DNA of 64,000 nucleotides from Atherix ibis. Lineage: Eukaryota > Arthropoda > Insecta > Diptera > Athericidae. Below, one piece after another: positions 23,911 to 35,669 of the stretch. The DNA lies in contig OY282605.1 of the NCBI GenBank assembly GCA_958298945.1, positions 40,464,811 through 40,528,810 of the forward strand, given 5' to 3'. Numbering within the stretch: the first letter of the stretch is position 1; each line of letters opens with the position of its first letter. The position numbers and the translations under genes are program-made. The notes beneath the pieces are model-generated. The model made no database searches. It saw nothing but the letters and a program-made list of their open reading frames with translations, and had not been told where the DNA came from.

Positions 23911-24343
23911 GGAATATCCAACTTATGCCTTAAGAAATTAAAATTATTATTAAAATAATGTTTTAACAAATTTTCGTTCAATATTATTTTTATATATTAC
24001 ATAAATTTTGCCATTATATAAAATATAAAAAAATTATTCAATTAGTTGACATAAAAGTTCTTTCAGAAGTTGATCCTTTTAAGATAATTTTTAAAGACTT
24101 TCACGCACATTTCAAGCGTTTATTCGCTAAATACTTGAAGAATTTTGGGTTTATAATACTATTTAAAATTATTTAAAAAGATTTTATATTTAGAATAGGA
24201 TTTTAAAAATTAAATTGTTTAATTTTAGATGATAATTAATATCACTAAATTTTAAAAATACCCATCCTGGGAACTTTCAGCAAAATAAAGACATAATTTG
24301 CCGCAATTTGTGACTTAAGGTTTCGTTTTACTCAAATTTCATA
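23911..24343 (-). mobile_element. W7 (left part): relic interrupted by mariner C
   Basis: The 3' terminus is at the left (ggaatatccaacttatgcc, minus-strand reading). The C-terminal block PEMCAKVFKNYLKRI-like is readable on the minus strand near 24120-24060. The relic stops at 24343 inside the block that precedes the LLRE region and continues after mariner C at 25066. Confidence 0.75.
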
Positions 24344-25065
24344 CGAGGTCTGTTCAAAAAGTATCGTGAATTTTAAATTTTCGCGAATTACGTATAATCG
24401 ATTTTCGATTTTTTTGTGGCGTTTTGTTGGTACCCATGTCTTTCACTTTTGCCTATAAATTCAGCCATTTTTAATGTTCAGTTAATTTTTGACAGTTCGG
24501 CCATTTTGAATGGATTAATCATCCCAATGGAAGCTACCGCACGACCCAAGACCGAAAAAGGCGCCAAGTTCGGTCGAATGTGAAGGTTTTGCTTACAGTT
24601 TTCTTCGATTGCAAGGGGGTGGTGTATCATGAGCCACAGGGTAGAACGGTCAATAAGGAATATTACCTGAAAGTTATGTGCAAGTTGCGTGAAGCAATCC
24701 GCCAGAAACGCCAGGATTTGTGGAAAAACAAAAATTTGCTTTTGCCATTTTTTACCAAATGCCGCAGCCACCGTATTTCCCAGATCTGAACCTTTGTGAC
24801 TTTTTCTTGTTCTCGAAACTGAAGAGCCCCATGAAAGGACGATGCTACGCTACGATTGAGGAGTTAAAGACGGCATCGAAGGAGGAGCTGAACAAGATCA
24901 CAAAATATGTTTTTTTGAAGTGCTTCGAGGATTGAAAAAAACGTTGGCACAAGTGTATAATATGTGGTGGAGATTACTTTGAAGGGAACAAAATAGATAT
25001 TCATAAATAAATAAATAATTTTTGAAAAAAACACAAAATTTGCGATATTTTTTGAACAGACCTCG
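24344..25065 (+). mobile_element. Mariner copy C: deleted, inside W7
   Basis: Intact-looking ends (cgaggtctgttcaaaaag at the left, the inverse at the right) are flanked by TA on both sides. At 722 bp the copy keeps the 5' leader, then jumps from gacagttcggccattttgaa to the SSQWKLP region. The first catalytic aspartate and the whole DNA-binding domain are therefore missing. The segment with the second aspartate is deleted with the same junction as in copies A and E. Only the KVLLTVFFDCKGV, KEYYLKVMCKLREAIRQKR and C-terminal blocks remain. It is non-autonomous. Confidence 0.9.
24520..24990 (+). pseudogene. Mariner transposase fragment (copy C)
   Basis: Readable parts are QWKLPHDPRPKKAPSS-like at about 24525, then KVLLTVFFDCKGVVYHEPQ, REAIRQKRQDLWKNKN, and in another frame CDFFLFSKLKSPMKGRCYAT with EELKTASKEELNKITK. 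It ends with the mariner C-terminal pattern KCFED and EGNKIDIHK. All three catalytic positions except the last CDFF are missing or out of frame. It is a remnant only. Confidence 0.85.
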
Positions 25066-25490
25066 TATATAAGTTATAATAGATTAAAAAAATTATGTTT
25101 AACGCGAAAAAGTATTTATAATGCGTAGAATTGATGGTAAAAGGGTTTCTCATTCTTCATTTTCAAAAAATTCGAGCCAATGATACCTTCAGATCAATAT
25201 ACTATTATTTATACATTTATAAAGTCTCATTTATGGTAATTTTGCATATTTACGTATCCTCAGAAGAAAAAAGCCTCATTGCTGAACAAAGTTTTGTTCG
25301 AAAAATCACTTGTTATTAGTAACCAATTGACATAAGAATTTTATAATTTAAATGCCTTAATTAAGAAAATATCTATCTATATTATAAAATGGCAAATTTA
25401 ATTCTAAATAAATTTTATATAAAATAATATATAAATTAAATAACTGTCAACTAACAAGGCTGTATTTTCAGAAGCGTAATATAGACAATC
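25066..25490 (-). mobile_element. W7 (right part): relic interrupted by mariner C
   Basis: The minus strand at 25205-25120 reads SEGIIGSNFLKMKNE-like, corresponding to the family SEGVIGPYFFENEE block, and agcctcattgctgaac at 25270 corresponds to the first-aspartate region. The 5' terminus is near 25480-25490 (agacaatcc). Joined across C, the two parts are collinear with W4. Confidence 0.75.
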
Positions 25491-25571
25491 CTGTACTAAC
25501 CTACAACCCAGCTGAAATAAATAATTTAAAAAAATTTTTTTTGAATAAGCTGGTCTGTAGGGGAGTACAGG
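25490..25571. repeat. Short fold-back repeat
   Basis: cctgtactaacctacaac at 25490 and its imperfect reverse complement at 25548-25571 form ~23 bp arms around a 35 bp A/T-rich loop. It abuts the end of W7. It could be a hairpin left by an older element; origin unknown. Confidence 0.7.
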
Positions 25572-28125
25572 CTTATAAATTATGACAAACTAAAAAAAAA
25601 CTATCAAACGTTTATGCATTTTATTAACTTAAAAAAAGAAACCTCAAATAACTTTTTAACGATAGCATAAAAATGCAAATTGTTACATTGCAAACCGACA
25701 ATATTGCATAAATTTTTCAAAAATACAAAATCTTATGTGATTTGCATTAATTTTTTTTTTTTGGTATAGCAAAACTCACCAAATTAATGATGATCTTTAA
25801 AATACAAAATCTAAATTCCGTGGGAGAGTATTTAGCAAAGTTTCAATTAAATAAAGCCTGAAAGCATAAAAAATAATGTTGATATGCAATATGCTATAAA
25901 AAAAATATACAATAAATTACAAAAAAAATCAAGGAAAATCTATTAAAAATTTGCCAAATCCGCAGAGAAAAAAAAATCAACAAAAATTTCATGACGATTC
26001 ATGTTCCAAAAATAAAAGAAAAAATTTCACAAAAAAAACCCATAATTTTATGGTAACAATCTTGTTATAATTTTTCTTATAAAGTTGATTGAATTTTTTT
26101 CTTCTTTTTAATTTTTTTTATTTAAGTTAACGAGCATATTTCATGTTTGTTTTTTTTTTTATTTACGTACAATATTTATTTATGTTGTCACAAAAAATTA
26201 TCTTGTTTTAAGGGCTTAAAATTACAGGAAACTTCAGTGTAAGCTAATAAAATTGATTCATTTTTATTGCCATGTCAAAATGCAATTATAAATCTTCGAT
26301 GAACTTTTAACCTTTTCTGGTGAATTATATAATATTTCGTATACATTTTTTCCGGTGGCTGATATTGTCAGCATCCTACATAAGTTATTTGAAGAATTTC
26401 GGTTTGCTTCGGAATGAACTGATTCAGTTTATAGGAAACTTGGTGTATCCAGTGATGTTTTTTTTTTGTTGAGAAAAATGACTTAGGGTGCGGGGAATAA
26501 TATCAAAATGAGCAGACACGATCTTGTCGTCAAAATTCGTCTTCAAATTTATCACATGAACCGGGTAAACAGGTACATCAGCAGTGAAAATCTTAGATAC
26601 TCTCTATTAGTACACAGGCTAAAGAATATTTCTAATACTAGTGCAAAATTTTGATCAGACTTTGGATGAAGGTATTCAGAAATCAGTGGGCTTAAATTTA
26701 TGCCATAAAACGCCCACTATCATAAATTGAGTCAATCTTTTCCACTCTGATCTGCTCTGCTATTAATTACCTCTAATGCAAGCTTCCATAGTCCATAGTT
26801 GAAAGTTAACGAATCTGAAGGGATTATTCGAAACTCGTTCGGATATTTTTGATCACCGAATCGAATCCATTACGATCGTCATATTTTCACTTGTTGTACA
26901 CAAAAAGCTAAAGGGCAGAATACGAAATATTACTACCACCTGTTAGCGTTTATATACAATTTATACTGTTCCAATTTGATTATTCTGCACATTCTCTTAA
27001 AGCGTCTAGTTATTCAACGTATCACAGACCTCAAAGAAGCACACTTGTCAGACAGAAAATGGCAGGTAGAGTGTGTCGCAAAAATCGACCAAAGATCACG
27101 AAACTGGGAGCAGTTATACAAAGTGAATTTATTCCACCGAACAGAGGCATGTCTGTGCACAGTCACGGCTGTTATTGAAATCCAAATGATGTCATCACCG
27201 TAAATAATTCCAAAGTAAATCAGCTCGTTAAATAGCCACAAAATGCGCGCACGAGTACCGCAAATACGAAACGGAATCGACAAACAAACAACGAAGCACC
27301 TACCACCACCAAAGGTGTTTACTTGCGAACAAATCCCCTTGTCTCCCACGAGTATTCCGATTAGATTTAGTGCGCTGCTCAATGCTGATATTGGAGAGGT
27401 GAATTGCGGTGTTGATTTGGCGACATTTTTATAGCGATTACAACTTAAATACAAGCCTAGCATCTATCGTAGATCTCTGCCGTAGTATCTATTACTAAGG
27501 CACCTTGTCACTTACGTGCATACTCGACACTTAGGCACCTTGATTTCTCCATACACAGCCACCGTCGCCACCTCACCACCAAATAGAGGCAATCAATTTT
27601 GAATAAACGATACTCGAACGCATGTTTTTGCATTGAATCGCATCAATTTCCAGAGATCAATTGAACTACAAATCGTACCCAACGACAATCATTCCATTGC
27701 ACCAACGCGCGATCCTGTCCTCGTAAAAATACACCATCATCGATTCGTTAGAGCCTCTCTCCCTACCACCTACTCTAAGCTCTTGTCGATAGTGCATTTT
27801 GATTAAGCTTTTAAGAATCCATAAAATAGTTTGATTCATTTCAGATATTTATATCGGCTTTGATTTCAGATTATTATTATTTTCGTTCATACTCGTAAAT
27901 AAATTATTATTATTTGTGGTTTTTATTTCAGTTTAAGAAAAAAATAGTTGCATTCTTAAATGTGATATGCACAAAAATGCATAATCATTGGTTATTAATT
28001 GTATGAAAAATGCGTTTTTCGAACTTGAATAAAATATTTTTATTTATTGCAGTTTTTCATAATAATCAGTTTTTATAGTGAAAATCTAAGTTTTAAAGTG
28101 CAGAAAAATAATTGGACTTGCATCA
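25572..28125. other. Unannotated sequence with a GC-richer island
   Basis: 25572-26300 is AT-rich with nothing recognised. From about 26950 to 27800 the sequence is clearly less AT-rich and contains many CG dinucleotides, unlike its surroundings. Open frames occur on both strands, including a 149-codon minus frame at 27014-27463, but none has a domain I recognise. The decamer aggcaccttg occurs twice near 27500-27541. A promoter-proximal host region or an unknown element are both possible. Confidence 0.4.
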
Positions 28126-28129
28126 CTGA

Positions 28130-29222
28130 GAGCGATCTGGCAACATTGCAAAAGTTTTGATTTTGAAGTAGGTTACGAAAAGAGGAACACCAAAATTTGC
28201 CAGGAGGAAATTCGTCTCCAAGCACTGAAATGCTCAGGAAGGACTTCAACATCGAAAACTGATAAGGAGATCTTGTTAAGTCAGTCCATCGATTAACATT
28301 GACGCTGATAGATGGGTCATTGAAATCCTCAGAAAAAGAATTATTCGCAATAGATCGGACATTATAGACTCATGAATGCTCCAATATGACAATGCCCGCT
28401 GTTATAGAACCATTCCTTTAAGGAGTTTTCGTCAGAATGACGTTACCTGCAAAAACTGACCTCCTTTCCCCTGTCCCCTCCTCCACCCACCATACGGGCT
28501 ATTCACCAGATTTGGTCGTGTAACTTTTGCTGTTCGCCAAAATCGAAAATCCCTTCGAAAAAACCTAATTTTGGTACTGTCGATCATATGTAACGAAGTG
28601 TAACCGAGGAGTTAAAGGTGATTCCAATTGAAACCTTTCAGCACTGCTATGAAGATATAAGCAGCCCCGCCCAGGTTAGATAACATTAATACATTAAAAT
28701 AAAATAAAATTGTTGCAAAAAAAATTTGGTCTCTTTACTTTTTAGCCATGCCTCGTAGTTCTAACTTTTAACTTTATTATAGGAGGTTAGTAAAGGTCTG
28801 ATGGACACTTTTTTGTACGATGTCTTCGCTAAAGTAAATTTATAAATACTTTGACAGAAATTTTTATTATATTTATGATTATTTTATTTCTTTGTGTATA
28901 TATTTAAGGTGTCAAATACATAAACTAGGGGTCGTGATGTAGCGCCATGACCATGAGGCCATTTGGAGACCTGCAAGCGAAATCGGTAATTTATTAGCTG
29001 GATAAACCATTTAGAGGGGATTTGATTTTTAGGGCATGTTAGTTTGAACTATGATATATAAAAGATGAATTTGGAAGGATCTAAAAGCTCATAATGTAAG
29101 GAATCTTATAATTAGCAAATAAATTTTTGGAAAGGGAGACATTCTGTTAGAGAACTACCGATAGCGAGTTGAAGGTCACAGGGTGGGCGACAAAAAGAAT
29201 TTGGGAAAAAGGATAATTAATG
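28130..29222 (+). mobile_element. Y2: decayed mariner relic with long 3' tail
   Basis: Coding traces include the second-aspartate region (caatatgacaatgcccgctg, reading QYDNAR, near 28384) and GYSPDLV at about 28498. A broken FGTVDH-type block follows near 28570, then gtgattccaattgaaacc with tttcagcactgctatgaaga, which corresponds to the conserved IPVEAFQHCYED of many mariners. After the gene comes a long non-coding tail shared with Y1 and Y4, including gtagcgccatgaccatgagg at 28937. Y2 has no insertion where Y1 carries mariner A, so it shows the empty-site arrangement. Confidence 0.65.
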
Positions 29223-29399
29223 TAAGAATCATAATTTAAGATTAAGTAAGATATTCACTATTTTAAAGAATCTAAAACTCATTCAACAATAGACTTTTTT
29301 TTAAAGCTCATTTAAAATAAATTTCCCAAATCGTCTAAATTTTATTGTGCTTTTATCTTTATTAAAATTATATTATAATAAATAAAATTTTTTATAATT

Positions 29400-29480
29400 G
29401 ATATCAATATAGTAGCGCCATGATCATGAGGTCATTTTGAGACTTGATTTTAAATGAGACTGGTCTGTGGTTAGTAGAGT
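29400..29480 (+). repeat. Y-family tail fragment
   Basis: gtagcgccatgatcatgagg recurs here, followed by tcattttgagacttg, matching the tail block of Y2 located 470 bp upstream. Only this short part is recognisable. Confidence 0.6.
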
Positions 29481-29669
29481 AGAATAGTAATTGATAGTTT
29501 TGTTAGATTTTGTGGAGCAGATAAGAATGATGAAAAGGATTAAATAGAGAATTGCAAATTGAGTTGTTAGATCTAGGAGCTTAATTGTAGGTAAAATCCT
29601 GTACGTGAAATAATTCTTGGTCAGGTTGCTTTCATATCATACAAGGATATGTATTTTCTACTTTGAAAA

Positions 29670-30350
29670 GTACATCCATTTTATTTGACATTTGTTTAAA
29701 AAAATATTTACCATTTTATATAATAGAAAATTTTATTATCAAGCGATGTGCTGAAATTGTAAAAACTTTCTAAAATTGTAGAAGCTTTTCCTTAGCGATA
29801 AGGTTCATTTCTCGCTTAGTGCACAGCTTGATAATAAAATCAATAAACAATATTATCATATATAAAGCTTCAATAATTTATAAGTGACTATGATAAAGCC
29901 ACTGTATTTGCGAAAAGAAACTATCTGGTGTGCATTTTGGTCTAAAAGAGAGACCGTTAACGTTTACTCTGAGTGCTAATAAACAATTTTTTCAGAATAA
30001 ACTTGAAGATTTTTCTTTAAAAAATATATTTTTTCAATAAGTTTGCACCACACGCTACATAATACGAAAAACTTTGGATTTATTGCGTGAAAAGGTTTCA
30101 GGACGTGTAATTTCGAGTTTTTGTGATATCAATTGACTAACAAGATCATGCGATTTGACACCTTTTGTCTTTTTTTTAATAAAGTTTTAAAAAAAATTGT
30201 GCGACGCAAACAATCCTTAAATTTTAGATTCTTAAAATCAATATCTCTCAAGTAGTAGCCAAATGGATAAGGAAGTCATTAAAACTTATCTCAAATAGAT
30301 CGAGTCCTGTAAGAAGTATCGTGCCAGCCATTTTAATGATGATATATTTT
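29670..30350 (+). mobile_element. W8: DD41D transposon relic
   Basis: Plus-strand blocks in order are tttccttagcgataaggttc (29787, the FSDEAHF region with the Asp codon gat still visible), gtgcattttggtctaaaag (29930), and a degraded VNVYSEC-like part. These are followed by ttattgcgtgaaaaggtttc (30079), tgtgatatcaattg (30124), agatcatgcgatttgacacc (30143, SCDLTP) and atcgagtcctgtaagaagt (30299, IESCKK). Stops and indels abound. The order matches the family from first aspartate to C-terminus. Confidence 0.7.
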
Positions 30351-31820
30351 TTGCATGTTGTTATACGCAGTAAGTGATCTAGGATTAACATATAACGAGG
30401 ATGGTTTTGCCAAAAAGGAAATTATGAGTGAGAGCATTATAGTCACTTCTGATTCAGAGGAGTTTACAACACAAAAGTTTAACTTTCCACCAAATCTTAA
30501 TTTTTATAAAAGGATTTTTAAGAAAAATAATAATTTTTAAAACGAACAAAAATTATATGTGCAAAAGTTCACCCCCCCCCCCCCCCCAAAAAAGGTAATA
30601 GTTGAACTTAAATATTTTGCAATATTTTATTAACTGTGTATATTTATTTAAATATACTATAACATATAATCACCATCTGCTATTTTATAAATAATTGCCT
30701 ACGGATATTCGATTTTTTCTTTAAGTAGCCAAAAAAAAAAAAGTTTAAATGTAAAAATCACTTTAAATCAAAATAAACACGTAAGTATTTCCGAAGATTA
30801 CCATTACAAATTGAAAATTACTCATTTCTGTCTTTAGAATTACTATAAAATCGTTTTTTCCTTCGACATTTTTTTTTTGGCTTCTAACTAAGTATTTATT
30901 TAAAGCTATTTTTTTTTGATCGTTTAAGAATAATTTCAATTCATTTAAGTCAATTGCTTTAGAGACGTTTTAAAATAAGCTTTTTGTTTGGTTTTATCCT
31001 CTAACTTCAACTACAGTCTCTCTCACATAGATAGATTTTTGAACTATTAAAATCTCATTAAGTTTATTTATTATAAACGAATTATTTTTTTTTTTTTTCA
31101 AATTTAGTAGAAGTTCTTTTTTTTACAATAGAATAGTTTCTATTCAAGTGCCTTTTTTTTGGACCACTATCGATAAAATTACATAATTATGTAATCGGTT
31201 TTCCAATTTCGGAAGTTTAAGGTGGGTAGTTGGAATTATTATAAAAACGTTGGCAAATGGGGGAGATCGACTAAATTAAAATTGAGAAAAAAAATTTATT
31301 CGAATCTATACAAAATTGTTAGTGCATTCATTGAGAAACTTTTATCGTTTAGTTGACATTGAACATTTAATTAAGTGGGGAAAAAAATAATTTTATTGGA
31401 ATCGTTCTTGTCATTGGATATTTTTTTTTAAAATGACGTCAAATAATTCTAAACAGTAGGACAAACATATATTTACAGCAAAAAAAAACTTTTTATTATA
31501 CCTGGTTGTTAAGTATTTATACTAGATAAATTTAATTTGAATAAAAAAAAAAAGATTAGCATACGAAACTATGTTCAAAACGAAAATACATATCGCCATA
31601 AGCATTTTAAATAATGTATCTTTTATTGTACATATTGAACATCTGTTAATTAGTATTCATATCAACATTTTGTTGAATTGTATTATTTTGTTCTCAATAA
31701 AATTAATTGAACAACTGTTCATCTATACCTTAATTATTAGTAATATCAAAATAAAACTGCCTATGAAAATTTGAAATTTAATTAGTAAGCTTCATAAATT
31801 CTGCAATAAATAGTAGAATT
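30351..31820. other. AT-rich sequence with a C homopolymer
   Basis: No gene was recognised. A run of 16 C at 30572-30587 stands out in this AT-rich context. Small open frames at 30355-30540 and 31571-31774 have no recognisable motif. Confidence 0.5.
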
Positions 31821-32849
31821 TTATTTTTATGATAACAATTATAGATGATAGTGAATTTATTTATATACATTTAAGTTTTGTCTTCTTAGATCTTCAGTAT
31901 TTGAACAGATTATGAAATCAGTAGCGCCTTAAACATTGGTGAATGTTTATAGCGAGAATAATATTTTTTTATAACGAGACACAGTTAGATTATGAAGAAA
32001 TTTTGCTTTAAGGTCACAATAACTAAAACTATTAAGAAACTTGAAGGAAACATTGATAATTTCGCTAAGTATTTTTTAACTGAAAGATTAGATTCTACAG
32101 AAATTAGAAGGCTTAAAAGAATCATTGATTTCTAATCCGTAAGTTCATATTGATTTTCGTACTACTTTGTTTAAAATTAGTCTACTGTCTGTTGTAAATT
32201 TAGTATATTTATGTAGAAGTCGAAATATTTATCGATATCATCAAAGTTTGTATGTGTGGTATTTTACTGCGATTAAAAAATATAGAGCGGATATACTTTA
32301 GGGCGGAGAGTGAAAGTTACGTGAACACAATTGTGACGTTATTTTTATGATAACAATTATAGATGATAGTGAATTTATTTACATCCAGTTATGTTTTGCC
32401 TTGTTAGATCTTCAGTATTTTAACGTATTATAAAACCAGATAAAAAAAACACGTAAATCGTTGATGGGTGTTTATAGCGAGAATAATGTTTTTTATAACG
32501 AAATAAGTAATTATGAAGAAATTTTACTTTAAGGTCACAATAACTAAACCTATTGTAAAAATAAGAAGGTGCATTGCTACTTTCACGATGCATTTTTTAA
32601 TTGAAAGATTAGATTCAACGAAAATTAGAAGGCTTAAAAAAATCATAAATTTCTAGTTCGGTATAAGTCCATATTGGTTTTCGTACTACATTGTTTAAAA
32701 TTACTCTACTGTCTGTTGTAAATTTAGTATATTTATCTGGAAGTCGAAGTATTTGTCGATATCATCAAAGTTCCTGTCTTATGGTATTTTACTGCCATTA
32801 AAAAATACATGGAGGGAACTTTCTTTATGATAGAGAGTGAAAGTTACGT
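31821..32849. repeat. Tandem duplication, ~517 bp unit
   Basis: Both units start with ttatttttatgataacaat (31821 and 32338), share tagatcttcagtattt, aaggtcacaataactaaa, attagaaggcttaaaa, and end with gagagtgaaagttacg. Divergence between the copies is substantial, so the duplication is old. It covers the 3' part of the LINE relic. Confidence 0.9.
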
Positions 32850-33300
32850 ATCTGCGTTCGTTTATTTTTATTTTCCATTTGGTTAAACAGTAATGGAGGA
32901 TTTTAAGATGAGTTTGGAGTCTTTAAAAAGCATATTGTAGAATTTTTCTAGATACAAGACTAGCCATATCATCAGCATTAATATTAAAGATATTGTTAGG
33001 CTAGATTTGAAATCCTGTAGAAAATGGGCCCAATTATGCTGCCTTGTGGAATACCCAGCAAAAACCGGAAAAAAATTCAAGAGCTCATTACCTTAATTTG
33101 TTTAAATATACCAGTTTGTAAAAAATTATTTTTGAGTATTATATTATAGGGAGGATGGATCCTCTTAAGTTTTTAGAGTAAGACCGCATGACAAATTCGA
33201 TCGGAGGCGTTTTCTTTCTAAAGAGAATACAATGAAATCGACGACGCCGTGATACTGTTGGGCAGTAAAATATTTAGAGTGAAAACCAGATTAATGATTC
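31821..33300 (-). mobile_element. Jockey-type LINE relic with internal duplication
   Basis: Minus-strand traces of ORF2 run from right to left. They start with a FDRICHAVLL-like part near 33200-33170, the AFDRIWH region of the reverse transcriptase. A GIPQGSIIGPIFY box lies near 33045-33005 and NADDMASLVS near 32975-32945, the position of the catalytic YADD box. KWKIKINERRYVTFTL follows around 32880, and a degraded VVRKPIWTYTELE block near 32690 corresponds to LKPIWTYGLEL. Frameshifts and stops break it everywhere. The 3' part is present twice in tandem. It is a different lineage from the LINE at 18.6 kb. Confidence 0.8.
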
Positions 33301-33985
33301 GGACTTAAAGTTGAAAATTCGAATGGGGGATTTTAGCGGCGGAAGAATATGTTTTCAAAGATTTTTAACTGAAATGGAAGGAGACTTATAAGTCTGAAAG
33401 AAAAAAGGTAGTTTATTGATTTATGAGGCTTAGAGAATATTTTTATAATTAAGAATTTTTAAAGCACTGAGAAATATTTTATGCGAATGATAGAGAATAT
33501 TAAAAGTGATCACATCATAGCCGAGATATTTTTGGTAAAAAAAATATTATAAAAATTTTTCACTTTTATTGCAAAACAACAAAAAAATATAAAAACCGAA
33601 TTTTATTTAAAATTTTAAAACAAAAATTATAACGCACAAATTGGACAATAAAATTAATTTTAAAATAAAATTAATCGCAGAACTTTTCCTTAGAAAAAAT
33701 ATCTCTAAATTTTTATCGTATAAATTTTTGATATAAATAATTTTTATCAAAATTTTAATGTAGTTTTCTTTTTTTTTTAAATACAAAACCATAAAGGTAT
33801 GTAAGGGAAATTACCCATTTATGTCTCCCCAACAACGGGTTGACTTATTTTTCAAATTAATAAAATCTTGGCGCTCTCATCGTTAGTGCACACTCATTTT
33901 TTATGGAATATTATCGCCATTTATGGTAACATCAAGAGTATATTCTCGAATAAGTGTAAAAGTAACAGGAGCACTTTTATGCTCA
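33301..33985. other. AT-rich sequence, nothing recognised
   Basis: The upstream limit of the LINE relic is unclear and could extend into this stretch. No other feature is visible. Confidence 0.45.
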
Positions 33986-34204
33986 TCATTCTTGTTCTCC
34001 TCTTTTTGAACTAGGAAACACAGTGGTGGCTGTGGAAGGATTTTTATGCTGAATAAGGATTGCTTGATTACCTTTAATAACTGGGGAAGTATTTTTATGC
34101 TGGGTAAGGATGTCGTAGAGAATTGGATCTAGCAGACTTTCCTGAGGGACACCAGCAATGAAAGAACAACACCGGAATAGTATTCTTTTTGTTCTATCGA
34201 GCAT
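33986..34204 (-). pseudogene. Jockey-type reverse transcriptase fragment
   Basis: The 72-codon minus-strand frame contains CSFIAGVPQESLLDPILYDI, a decayed form of the reverse transcriptase AGVPQGSLLGPxLYxI box. It is followed at once by QAILIQHKNPSTAT, which resembles the stretch after the YADD box (AILTHHKDPSTA in the 18.6 kb LINE). The catalytic DD itself has been deleted between the two. It may be a separate fragment or an upstream piece of the relic ending at 33300, which has its own copy of the same box. Confidence 0.7.
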
Positions 34205-35669
34205 GTTATGTAGTTATAAAAAAATTAAAAATATTCTTGTTTTATATAAATTTTTGAAAGAATTGACAATAATAAAAGGTGAAGTAAATTCAAATTGTTG
34301 AAATTTTTGGTCAATTCTGCTTCGAATATTTTCTTTTCTTAATTCTTGAAAAAAAAAACATTATGTAACAAATGAAATATTTTTTTTTTTTAAATATAAA
34401 TATAAAATTAGTATTATTAGAATATTTTCTTAATACATAGAAGTGTGTACATATATTAACTAAAGTTAAATAATCCACAAAATTTTTCAATTTGAAATTT
34501 TGAACATTTTACGTAAGAGCACAAATGCGTAATAGGGTAAAAAATTTGTAGACAAATCGATTAAATTAATTATTGATTAATCATATAATCGCTGAATACT
34601 ATTTTTTTATTTTTACTTACATTTTATACATTAAATTTATAATAAATGTTTTCCATCAATTTCAATCGTAAATACAAATCTGCTCGTACATTCAACAAAT
34701 ATAACATTTTCAATAGAGTCGAATATACAAGACCATAAAACGAATCATCTTCACGATAGACAATTTCATCTTAAATACTTCATAAAAGTCACTTTCAAAT
34801 AAATTTTATTCAATTCATCTTCGCCTGTGGCCATTGGTAATGAAATTAATTTTATTTCATTTTGAAGTAGACAAAAGCGTTTGTGAATTATTTTTGCGAG
34901 GTTCCTAAATTGTTAATAATTATTGAATGGCGCCTTTCTATCAATATAAAAAAAACTGCTGTCGTAAATGCTTAAGCTGTCATTTTCTAAGCTCTCGAAC
35001 CCACCACTATCGCGAGCCAGTGGCGTAGACATGAACGTTTCATTTGGTGGGCAAGAAACTTCAATGTGGTGGTGGTGGTCAGACAAGTATTCCGACATGA
35101 TTGAAAGTGAATTGAAATTGTAGAAAACTTGGTCCCAATTAGAAAAATGGATTAATTTTCTTATATTATTTTCTGGTTTTCTTATCGATTTGCATGAGGT
35201 CTTTGATTTCATTTTATGATATTTTCTTATTCATACTTTCAATGCCAATAATTAAGAAAACTTTCGTTCCGTTAACAATTTTCGATTGAAAATAATTTTT
35301 TTTTCTTTCGCTTTCGTTGAATAGAATTTTTTCTTTTTATCTTCCAAAACATAATATATTTTTTCTTATCAGATTAATTATAATTTGATAGTTTTTTTTT
35401 TTCTTTAGCATATTGCATTTTAATAAATCATTTTATGAATATTTATAAACCTTTTTTTTTTTATTAAATTTAATAGGTATTTTTTTAATTAAATAAAATG
35501 AAAATAGTTACTGGCAATTTTGTAGAGTAATTAAAATATTTTTCTTTGAAAATATTGATTGTGAAATTTTTTTTTGTCAAAAATTTAACAGTAAAAAAAA
35601 TAATTGGAGAGAGATATTGTCTAATAAAAAAGGTCGGCAATCGCTTATAGTAAGGACGCAAACCCCTAA
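34205..35669. other. AT-rich sequence, nothing established
   Basis: No gene is supported. A minus-strand frame of 99 codons at 34913-35212 has no recognised domain. A short stretch near 35019 (ccagtggcgtagac) resembles the ends of some DNA transposons but has no partner end. Confidence 0.4.

Noticed and set aside
35010..35050. ccagtggcgtagac followed by tttcatttggtgggcaa, resembling the end of some DNA transposons
   Set aside because: No inverted partner end, target duplication or coding remnant was found nearby.
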